Below are positions 1-5,496 of a DNA stretch of 5,905 nucleotides, piece by piece. Each line of letters starts with the position of its first letter. Within the stretch, counting starts at the first letter, position 1. Source of the DNA: Thermoleophilia bacterium UBA5186. GTDB lineage: Bacteria > Actinomycetota > Thermoleophilia > Gaiellales > Gaiellaceae. The notes beneath the pieces are model-generated. The model did not search any database, was not told where the DNA came from, and saw only the letters and a list, made by a program, of their open reading frames with translations. The DNA lies in NCBI GenBank assembly GCA_002413095.1, contig DHWI01000105.1, positions 18,783-24,687 on the forward strand. Direction: 5' to 3'. Position numbers and translations under genes: made by a program.

Positions 1-731
1 TCGTGGCCGATCGCGACGAACAGACCGTCCGCCTGAATCGTCCACGTGTCGTCGGTGATCGTGTTCCGGAGCCGGACTCCGGTCATCTTGTTGCCGTCGA
101 CGCCGAGTACCTCGTCGACGAGCGCGTTCATGACGAACTCGATCTTCGGGTTCGCGCGGGCGCGGTCGATCATGATCTGGGAGGCCCGGAACTCGTCGCG
201 CCGGTGCACGACCGTGACCTTGGACGCGAACTTCGTCAGGAAGCTCGCCTCCTCCATCGCGGAGTCGCCGCCGCCCACGACGATGACCTCCTTCTCCCGG
301 TAGAAGGCGCCGTCGCAGGTCGCGCAGTACGTGACGCCGCGGCCCTGGAGCGCCTCCTCGCTCGGCAGTCCGAGCTTGCGCGCGGTTGCGCCGGTGGCGA
401 CGATGACCGCCTCGCCCCGGTACTCGTCGTCCCCGACCCACACCCGGTAGGGCTCTTCCGAGAAGTCGACGCGGGTCACGTCGTCCGTCAGGAACTCCGT
501 GCCGAAGCGCTCGGCCTGGCGCCTGAAGTCCTGCATCATCTCCGGGCCCATGACCCCGTCGGCGTAGCCCGGATAGTTCTCGACGTCGCTGGTGATCATC
601 AGCTGGCCGCCCCACTGGAAGCCTTCGATCACGAGCGGCTTGAGATTCGCGCGCGCCGCGTAGAGCGCAGCGGTGTAGCCGGCGGGGCCCCCGCCGATGA
701 TGATCAGCTCTCGTACTTCGTTGTTGCTCAC
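1..731 (-). CDS. trxB: Thioredoxin reductase, 3'-truncated by the window edge
   Basis: FAD-dependent NADPH:thioredoxin oxidoreductase, cytosolic, which keeps thioredoxin reduced. 243 complete codons are visible; family members are usually about 310-330 residues, so the C-terminal end of the FAD domain lies outside the window. Seen in the sequence: an FAD-binding GGGPAG at residues 13-18; the redox-active CATC at 136-139 followed by Asp140; a second dinucleotide-binding GGGDSA at 153-158; and HRRDEFRAS at 176-184, the Arg-containing loop that typically grips the NADPH 2'-phosphate. The visible part ends in FVAIGH, which in the family lies near the second FAD-contacting motif. The GTG start at 731 is chosen because GGAGG lies four bases upstream and the FAD motif sits at the usual distance from the N-terminus. 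The gene diverges from the baeRF gene. Whether thioredoxin (trxA) follows cannot be seen. Confidence 0.96.
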   Translation of the reverse strand, partial: MSNNEVRELIIIGGGPAGYTAALYAARANLKPLVIEGFQWGGQLMITSDVENYPGYADGVMGPEMMQDFRRQAERFGTEFLTDDVTRVDFSEEPYRVWVGDDEYRGEAVIVATGATARKLGLPSEEALQGRGVTYCATCDGAFYREKEVIVVGGGDSAMEEASFLTKFASKVTVVHRRDEFRASQIMIDRARANPKIEFVMNALVDEVLGVDGNKMTGVRLRNTITDDTWTIQADGLFVAIGH

Positions 732-735
732 GTTT

Positions 736-740
736 CCTCC
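736..740 (-). promoter_or_regulatory. Ribosome binding site of trxB
   Basis: On the minus strand GGAGG is followed by AAAC and then the GTG codon. It is the clearest Shine-Dalgarno in the window and fixes the trxB start, in contrast to several plus-strand genes here that lack one. Confidence 0.85.
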
Positions 741-775
741 ACGAAAAAGACTACGGCCGGATTTCGGCCTCGCTG

Positions 776-807
776 TATTTAACGAATCAGGCCGGATAGA
801 CGTTCCC
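776..807 (-). promoter_or_regulatory. Candidate SigR/SigH-type ECF promoter of trxB
   Basis: The minus strand carries GGGAAC (807-802), 17 bases, then CGTT (784-781) running into AAATA. This fits the actinobacterial redox-stress ECF sigma consensus, roughly GGGAA(C/T), 16-18 bases, then CGTT, known for Streptomyces SigR and Mycobacterium SigH, whose classic targets include trxB. Transcription would start near 770, leaving a leader of about 40 nt that contains a small hairpin (755-759 with 765-769). The motif is seen; its function is inferred from family knowledge. A matching sigma factor is not in this window. Confidence 0.5.
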
Positions 808-927
808 GCCTACGCGCCCCGCTCACCGCAGAGATAGAGCTCGCCTTCGCGTGCCTCTGCGCTCGGGAAGGGCTTGTACGCCTCGCGCTCTGCCGATAGT
901 GCAGGAATAGATTCGCGTTCCGCGGGC

Positions 928-2070
928 ATGAAAGCAGCGGAGATGGCTGCGAACGCTACCACTGACGTGCTGCGCGAACTTGCCGGCTTCCGCGCGTCCA
1001 AGGGTCGCGCGATCAGCCTCTACGTCGCGCTCGACCCGAGTGCGGCGATCAATCCGGGCGACGTCCAGACGAAAACGAACTCGCTCCTGTCGGAGGCTCG
1101 GAGCGAGGTCGACACGGACGGTCTCTCGCACGACCAGCGCGAGGCGCTCAAGGCCGACATCGAGCGCATCGACGAGTTCTTCCAGGGCCTCGACCGGGAC
1201 GGCGTGCGCGGGATGGCCGTCTTCGCGTCGCAGCTCGACGGCGTCTGGCGGACCCTGAGGCTGCCGCAGCCCGTCAACGACGCGGTCAAGGTGAACGACG
1301 AGTTCCACCTGTCGCCGCTCGTGCCGCTCCTGCGCGGGCTCGACGGGACGCTCGTTGTCCAGGTCGGCCGCGAGCAGGGCCGGTTCTTCCGGCTCAACCG
1401 CGGGCAGCTGCACGAGGTCGCCGACCACACCGAGGACGCGCCGGGGCAGCACGATCAGGGCGGCTGGTCGCAGGCGCGGTACCAGCGCCACATCGACAAG
1501 CTCGTCCACGAGCATCTGAAGACGGTCGCGGACGAGCTCGACAAGCGCCGGCGCGGTGGCGCGCCGAGGATCGTCCTCGTCGGCCCCGAGGGGATGGAGA
1601 GCGATTTCGTCGAGACGCTCTCGAAGGAGACCCAGCAGGCGATCGTCGGCTGGGCGCACGCGGAGGCTCACGCGGGCGCCGCGGAGCTGCTCGAGGCGGT
1701 GACGCCGCGGCTTGAGGAGGCCCTCGCCGAGGAGGAGACTGAGATCGCCGAAGCATGGCGCGAGTCGGCCGGCAAGGGCGGGCGCGCGGCCTCCGGCTGG
1801 GCCGAGACGCTTGAGGCCGCCTCTGACGGGCGCGTCGAAACGCTGCTCGTCCAGGACGGCGCGGAGCAGCCTGCCTACGAGTGCCCGAAGTGCGGGCGCG
1901 CGCAGCTCGACGCGGGGGCGTGTCCGCTCGACGGCGCGACGATGGAGCCCAACGAAGGGCTCGATCTCGCCGTCCGCCACACGCTCGCGATGGGCGGTTC
2001 CGTGGTGCCGCTGAGTCATCGTAAGGATCTCGCGCCTGTCGGCGGGATCGGCGCCTTGCTTCGCTTCTAA
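928..2070 (+). CDS. baeRF/Vms1-like peptidyl-tRNA hydrolase (eRF1-related) protein
   Basis: 380 residues in the bacterial archaeo-eukaryotic release factor (baeRF) superfamily, probably a family-10-like member. Relatives of the eRF1 central domain include Vms1/ANKZF1, which cleaves peptidyl-tRNA on stalled ribosomes; a role in translation quality control is inferred. The N-terminal DVLRELAGFRASKG segment and SLYVALDPS resemble the family opening. GGWSQAR at 178-184 lies where eRF1 has GGQ and Vms1 its catalytic Gln. Near the C-terminus Cys319, Cys322 and Cys332 form a zinc-ribbon-like knuckle whose fourth position is Asp335, not Cys. The protein ends DLAVRHTLAMGGSVV...GGIGALLRF, like the eL30-like domain. 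The start is uncertain: ATG 928 has no Shine-Dalgarno, ATG 943 has GGAG touching it, and TTG 874 extends into less family-like sequence. Its stop is five bases from the convergent rmuC stop. Confidence 0.85.
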   Translation: MKAAEMAANATTDVLRELAGFRASKGRAISLYVALDPSAAINPGDVQTKTNSLLSEARSEVDTDGLSHDQREALKADIERIDEFFQGLDRDGVRGMAVFASQLDGVWRTLRLPQPVNDAVKVNDEFHLSPLVPLLRGLDGTLVVQVGREQGRFFRLNRGQLHEVADHTEDAPGQHDQGGWSQARYQRHIDKLVHEHLKTVADELDKRRRGGAPRIVLVGPEGMESDFVETLSKETQQAIVGWAHAEAHAGAAELLEAVTPRLEEALAEEETEIAEAWRESAGKGGRAASGWAETLEAASDGRVETLLVQDGAEQPAYECPKCGRAQLDAGACPLDGATMEPNEGLDLAVRHTLAMGGSVVPLSHRKDLAPVGGIGALLRF

Positions 2071-2075
2071 AGACC

Positions 2076-3125
2076 CTAGGCGGCGTCGAGCGCCGCGACC
2101 GCCGGTGGCTCGGCGTCGAGGGTGAGCTCGGGCGACTCGTGCTCGGTGGCGCGCTCGAGCTTGCCGTCGAAGCGGTCGAGCCGCTTCTCGGCCTCCACGT
2201 ACTTGGTGTGCGCGTTGCCCAGGTGCTTGCCGACGACCTCGAAGTCGGCCCGGAAGCGATCGAAGTCACGGTTCAGGTCGGCGACGTAGGACATCACCTC
2301 TTGGGCGTGCTGCTCGATCTGCAGGCCCTTGAGCCCGAGCGCGATCACCTGCAGCTGTGACGTGAACGTCGTCGGCGAGACGGGGAAGACGCGCTTGTCA
2401 TGCGCGTACTGGAGCAGCGCGCCCGTCTTCCCGCAGGTCACCTCGTAATAGATCGCCTCAGCGGGGACGTACATCAGCGCGAAGTCGTACGTGCCCTCGT
2501 CGGGCCGGATGTACTTGGTCGCGATCGCGTCGACGTGCCCCTTGACGTCGCGGGCGAACGCCTTCTCGTGCAGCTGCCTCTCGTCGTCTCCGTCCGCTTC
2601 GACCATCCGCTCGAAGTTGTCGAGCGGGAACTTGGCGTCGATCGGGACGAGCTTGCCCACGTCGATCACGGCATCGACACGCTCGCCGCCGCGGAACGTG
2701 TGCTGCATCGAATAGGAGCCCTGCGGAAGCCGGTCGCGAAGCAGGTTCTCGAGCATCAGCTCGCCGAACCCGCCGCGCGCCTTGGGGGGACGCAGCGCGT
2801 GTTCGAGCCGGCTGAGGTCCTTCACACGCTCGAGCATCTGGGCGGTCGCCTCGTTCGCCTTGCCAAGCCGCTCGTGGATCTGGTTCGTGGTCTGCGCCGC
2901 AGTCTCGAGCCGGCGGTCGACCTTCGTGTCGAGCTCGGAAAGTCGCCGGTCCATCGTCTCGGTCACGCCCCTGAGGCGCCGGTCGATCTCGCCGCTTCGC
3001 TCGGCGAGTTGGACGGCGGAGTCGCTGCGCAGCGCGCCGAGCTCGGTGCGCAAGACGCGCACGAGCCAGACCAGCGCGGCGGCCAGCCCGAGCGCGAGAG
3101 CAATGATGAGGGCGATGGTTGTCAT
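2076..3125 (-). CDS. rmuC: RmuC-family DNA recombination/nuclease-like protein
   Basis: 349 residues. RmuC proteins limit recombination at inverted repeats and have a restriction-endonuclease-like fold; the biochemical activity is poorly established. A single hydrophobic segment at 3-24 anchors the N-terminus in the membrane. Residues about 25-115 look like a coiled coil, with DRRL at 48, 59 and 70, an exact 11-residue (hendecad) spacing. The RmuC domain follows at about 115-320: GGFGELMLENLL (Glu122), VDAVID (Asp151) and IDAKFPLDNFERM (Asp163, Lys165), consistent with a PD-(D/E)xK-type active site, then YVPAEAIYYEV and FPVSPTT at 247-253. The tail is acidic and Pro/Ala-rich. ATG 3125 is chosen because the membrane segment follows directly; the open frame continues upstream to 3425 but through the terminator and leader. 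No Shine-Dalgarno is visible; a hairpin touches the start codon. Confidence 0.93.
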   Translation of the reverse strand: MTTIALIIALALGLAAALVWLVRVLRTELGALRSDSAVQLAERSGEIDRRLRGVTETMDRRLSELDTKVDRRLETAAQTTNQIHERLGKANEATAQMLERVKDLSRLEHALRPPKARGGFGELMLENLLRDRLPQGSYSMQHTFRGGERVDAVIDVGKLVPIDAKFPLDNFERMVEADGDDERQLHEKAFARDVKGHVDAIATKYIRPDEGTYDFALMYVPAEAIYYEVTCGKTGALLQYAHDKRVFPVSPTTFTSQLQVIALGLKGLQIEQHAQEVMSYVADLNRDFDRFRADFEVVGKHLGNAHTKYVEAEKRLDRFDGKLERATEHESPELTLDAEPPAVAALDAA

Positions 3126-3156
3126 CCGGGCCGACAGACGGTAGAGATCGGCCCGG
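3126..3156 (-). promoter_or_regulatory. Perfect 9-bp hairpin touching the rmuC start codon
   Basis: CCGGGCCGA at 3126-3134 is exactly complementary to TCGGCCCGG at 3148-3156, with a 13-base loop. In the rmuC transcript the 3' arm ends at the base before AUG, so the hairpin covers the place where a ribosome binding site should be. No purine-rich Shine-Dalgarno lies in the loop. It could control translation or act as a DNA operator; the structure is seen, the role inferred. Confidence 0.6.
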
Positions 3157-3185
3157 ACGGAGCCCTGAAACCCGCGTAAAAAGGC

Positions 3186-3232
3186 AAAAAAAACGTCAGA
3201 CCCGACGAACCCGGGGGTCCATCGGATCTGAC
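3186..3232 (-). terminator. Intrinsic terminator/attenuator in the rmuC leader
   Basis: GTCAGATCCGA (3232-3222) pairs with TCGGGTCTGAC (3205-3195) over 11 positions. The only irregularity is C·A on the plus strand, which becomes a G·U pair in minus-strand RNA. The stem is followed by G and eight T (3193-3186), and five more T lie at 3182-3178. The orientation is therefore toward rmuC. No minus-strand gene lies between it and the divergent gene at 3364, so it is either an attenuator in the rmuC leader or the end of a very short RNA. Confidence 0.75.
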
Positions 3233-3238
3233 TGGGCG

Positions 3239-3268
3239 AGACTACGACGGCCGAGGAGGGGAGGTCAA
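3239..3268 (-). promoter_or_regulatory. Candidate promoter leading into the rmuC leader
   Basis: TTGACC (3268-3263), 18 bases, then TAGTCT (3244-3239) on the minus strand resemble the housekeeping -35 and -10 boxes. The predicted start, six or seven bases on, falls at about 3232-3233, the first base of the terminator stem. The boxes are seen; activity is inferred. Confidence 0.45.
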
Positions 3269-3347
3269 GGGGCCGCTCGGCAAAAAGCCGCTCGGAGCGA
3301 AGATTTCGTGTTCCCAGCCCCCCGGACGGGCCCGCAGCGCCCGCTGG

Positions 3348-3353
3348 TAGCAT
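3348..3353 (+). promoter_or_regulatory. Candidate -10 box for a leaderless or near-leaderless transcript
   Basis: TAGCAT ends ten bases before the GTG at 3364, and no Shine-Dalgarno lies between. A TANNNT box this close to a start codon is typical of leaderless actinobacterial mRNAs. No convincing -35 box is seen. Confidence 0.35.
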
Positions 3354-3363
3354 CGCGACTCCC

Positions 3364-4068
3364 GTGGCGAAGAAGTCCCGTACGCCGCCTCCTCCGAGAC
3401 GCGTCCAAGTTCCCAAGACCCGCACGGCTCAGCGCTCCGACGCTGAAGCGCGCAAGCTGCTGCCGTACCTGGGCGCCTTCTCCGCGCTCGGAATCATCGG
3501 GCTCGTCGTGGCGGTCTTCCTGCTCATGCACGCGGGCGGCTCCTCCAAGGCGCCTGCGCCGGTCGACTTCGCGGCGTTGCCCGGCCTTCAGACCGGAGCG
3601 CCCCCGTGGGACAACGGCCTCGCCGGGCTCGACGACCGCCTGCGTCCGCTGAACCTGCCGCAGTTGACGAACGAGGGCCAGGTCGTACACATCCACCAGC
3701 ACCTCGACATCTGGGTGAACGGGAAGAAGGTGAACGTGCCGATGTTCATCGGCATCCAGGACAACACCTACATCACCTCGCTCCATACGCACGACACCAC
3801 GGGCATCATCCACGTCGAGTCGCCGGAGCACCGGAGGTTCAACCTCGGGGACTTCTTCGGAGTCTGGGGAGTGAGGCTCGACAAGAGCTGCATCTCGGAG
3901 CTCTGCGACAACACGACCGGCAACGGCGTGAAGATGTGGGTCAACGGCAAGCGGTACGTGGGCAACCCGGCCGATCTCGAGCTGAAGTCGCACCAGGAGA
4001 TCGCGCTGGTCTTCGGCAAGCCGCCGGCGAAGATCCCGCAGAAGTACGCATTCCCGTCCGGCCTGTAA
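3364..4068 (+). CDS. Membrane-anchored exported protein with His-rich motifs, unknown function
   Basis: 234 residues; I cannot name a family. The first 33 residues are basic and Pro-rich (KKSRTPPPPRR). A single hydrophobic segment follows at about 34-56, then a Ser/Pro-rich linker, so the rest is probably outside the membrane. The soluble part carries HIHQHLDIW at 109-117, LHTHD at 130-134 and IIHVES at 138-143, a His/Asp/Glu cluster suggestive of a metal site. There is a Cys pair (Cys166, Cys171) and GDFFGVWGVRLD at 152-163. The WVNGK element occurs twice (117-121 and 182-186), which may mark an internal duplication. GTG 3364 is chosen because it directly precedes the basic N-terminus. It diverges from rmuC and ends 30 bases before the tRNA. 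A metal-binding role is inference only. Confidence 0.85.
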   Translation: MAKKSRTPPPPRRVQVPKTRTAQRSDAEARKLLPYLGAFSALGIIGLVVAVFLLMHAGGSSKAPAPVDFAALPGLQTGAPPWDNGLAGLDDRLRPLNLPQLTNEGQVVHIHQHLDIWVNGKKVNVPMFIGIQDNTYITSLHTHDTTGIIHVESPEHRRFNLGDFFGVWGVRLDKSCISELCDNTTGNGVKMWVNGKRYVGNPADLELKSHQEIALVFGKPPAKIPQKYAFPSGL

Positions 4069-4098
4069 GGCGCGGCGCCCCGGGCTATCGTTCGACTC

Positions 4099-4186
4099 GC
4101 CGGGGTGGCGAAACTGGTCATACGCGCCTGACTTAAAATCAGGTGTCTCTTCATGAGGCGTGAGGGTTCGACTCCCTCCCCCGGCA
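4099..4186 (+). tRNA. tRNA-Leu, anticodon UAA
   Basis: Complete 88-nt class II tRNA. Acceptor stem 4099-4105 with 4179-4185 (GCCGGGG/CCCCGGC), discriminator A4186. D stem 4108-4110 with 4123-4125. Anticodon stem 4127-4131 with 4139-4143, loop CTTAAAA, anticodon TAA at 4134-4136. Long variable arm at about 4145-4159 (GTCTC/GAGGC with loop TTCAT). T stem 4162-4166 with 4174-4178 and loop TTCGACT. The long variable arm and A discriminator agree with leucine. CCA is not encoded. It reads UUA, usually a rare codon in a genome this GC-rich. No intron is visible. Confidence 0.97.
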
Positions 4187-4197
4187 CTGGCCGCCAC

Positions 4198-4203
4198 TAG
4201 ACT
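4198..4203 (+). promoter_or_regulatory. Candidate -10 box for leaderless gdh transcription
   Basis: TAGACT ends six bases before GTG 4210, so RNA made from it would begin at or next to the start codon. No Shine-Dalgarno is present in the 23 bases after the tRNA. Read-through from the tRNA is the alternative. Confidence 0.4.
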
Positions 4204-4209
4204 CCCGCC

Positions 4210-5496
4210 GTGTCCGAGGTCGAGGAACTCTCGGTCGAGCAGACGCTCGAATGGGATACGCCGCTCTTCCAGCAGGCGCTGACCCAGTTCGAGCAGGCGC
4301 TGCCGCACGCGGACGTCTCGGAGTCGGTCGCCGAGCGGCTCCGCTTCCCCGAGCGGGCCCTCATGGTGAGCGTCCCCGTGCGCCTCGACGACCAGCGGTT
4401 CGCCGTCTACGCGGCCTATCGCGTCCAGCACTCGAGCGTGCTCGGGCCGACGAAGGGCGGCGTGCGCTTCGACCCGGATGTTTCGCTCGGGGAGTGCGCT
4501 GCCCTTGCGATGTGGATGACCTGGAAATGCGCCCTCCTGCGGCTGCCGTACGGAGGCGCCAAGGGCGGCGTTCGGTGCAATCCGAAAGAGCTTTCGCAGG
4601 CCGAGCTGCAGCGCCTGACCCGGCGGTACACGTCCGAGCTTCTGCCCGTGATCGGGCCGCAGGAGGACATTGCCGCGCCGGACATGGCGACGAACGAGCA
4701 GACGATGGCGTGGATGATGGACACGTACTCGATGCAGGTCGGCCACGCGGTGCCCGAGATCGTCACGGGCAAGCCGATCTCGCTCGGCGGGTCGCTCTTC
4801 CGGCACGAGGCGACGGGGGCCGGCGCCGTGATCGTGATCGAGCGCGCGTGCCAGCGACTCGGCTGGGATCTCGCCGAGCAGCGCTGCGTCGTGCAGGGCT
4901 TCGGCAACGTCGGTGGGATCGCGGCGACCGAACTCGTGGGCAAGGGAGCGAAGGTGCTGGCCGTCTCGGATGTGTCCGGCGGCGCCTATGCGGACGACGG
5001 ACTCGACGTCATGGCCGCGCTCGCCTGGGCCGCCGAGCACGGCTCGCTCGAGACGTTTCCCGGCGTCGAGCACATCTCGAACGCGGAGCTGCTCGAGCTA
5101 CCGTGCGACATCCTCGTGCTCGCCGCGCGCGAGGACCAGGTCACAGCCGAGAACGCCGGCGCGGTGCACGCGAAGCTCGTTGCGGAGGGCGCCAACGGGC
5201 CGACCACGGTCGAGGCGGACGCAATCCTGGCGGAGCGCGGGATCCCGGTCCTTCCGGACGTGCTCACGAACGCCGGCGGCGTCACCGTCTCGTACTTCGA
5301 GTGGGTGCAGGATCTCGGGCGCCTGTTCTGGGGCCGCGACGAGATCCGCGCCCGCCTTGCGGAGAAGCTCGGGGACGCATTCGACCGCGTCTGGGACCTG
5401 TCGGCAGAGAGCGGCATCTCGCTGCGCAGCGCAGCACTTGTCTCGGGGATCCGCGAGGTCGCCGCAGCCCTGACGGCGCGCGGAATCTTTCCTTAA
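4210..5496 (+). CDS. gdhA: Glutamate dehydrogenase (hexameric type)
   Basis: Catalyses reversible oxidative deamination of glutamate to 2-oxoglutarate and ammonium in the cytosol. The 428 residues match the usual length of about 415-450. Substrate-site lysines are at 82 (GPTKGGVRF) and 106 (WKCALL), the catalytic lysine at 118 (GGAKGGV) and the catalytic Asp at 158 (APDMATNEQ). All four sit seven positions before the equivalents I recall for Clostridium symbiosum GDH (89, 113, 125, 165). The nucleotide-binding GFGNVG is at 230-235, EGANGPTT at 336-343 and LTNAGGVTVSYFEW at 352-365. Asp254 at the end of the second nucleotide-domain strand may favour NAD over NADP, but this is uncertain; gudB or gdh would also be reasonable names. 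GTG 4210 is the natural start, 24 bases after the tRNA, without a Shine-Dalgarno. Confidence 0.95.
   Translation: MSEVEELSVEQTLEWDTPLFQQALTQFEQALPHADVSESVAERLRFPERALMVSVPVRLDDQRFAVYAAYRVQHSSVLGPTKGGVRFDPDVSLGECAALAMWMTWKCALLRLPYGGAKGGVRCNPKELSQAELQRLTRRYTSELLPVIGPQEDIAAPDMATNEQTMAWMMDTYSMQVGHAVPEIVTGKPISLGGSLFRHEATGAGAVIVIERACQRLGWDLAEQRCVVQGFGNVGGIAATELVGKGAKVLAVSDVSGGAYADDGLDVMAALAWAAEHGSLETFPGVEHISNAELLELPCDILVLAAREDQVTAENAGAVHAKLVAEGANGPTTVEADAILAERGIPVLPDVLTNAGGVTVSYFEWVQDLGRLFWGRDEIRARLAEKLGDAFDRVWDLSAESGISLRSAALVSGIREVAAALTARGIFP

Noticed and set aside
3..782. Plus-strand frame opposite trxB
   Set aside because: The minus strand encodes all diagnostic thioredoxin reductase motifs; this frame has none.
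874..900. TTG start at 874, or TTGTAC/GATAGT as a promoter of the baeRF gene
   Set aside because: The extra residues do not look family-like, and the promoter spacing would be only 15 bases with weak boxes; neither can be supported.
823..2019. 398-codon minus-strand frame opposite the baeRF gene
   Set aside because: Low-complexity Arg/Leu/Val translation with no motifs; the plus strand carries the family features.
3272..3299. Two copies of CCGCTCGG separated by nine bases, and the CGGC-AAAAA-GCCG stem
   Set aside because: Short, and expected by chance in GC-rich DNA; no clear link to a gene signal.
3126..3363. Hidden RNA gene or minus-strand protein upstream of rmuC
   Set aside because: Apart from the promoter-like boxes, terminator and start-codon hairpin I see no tRNA, SRP, tmRNA or riboswitch signature; the open frame up to 3425 runs through the terminator.
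3768..4187. Minus-strand frame starting PGEGVEPSRL within the tRNA
   Set aside because: Well-known false protein generated by the complement of a tRNA gene; no independent support.
3265..5073. 602-codon open frame on the minus strand
   Set aside because: Antisense to the His-rich gene, the tRNA and gdh, all with strong evidence; an artefact of GC-rich codon use. Its GGGSRTLTPHEE-like segment is the typical spurious peptide read from the antisense of a tRNA-Leu gene.
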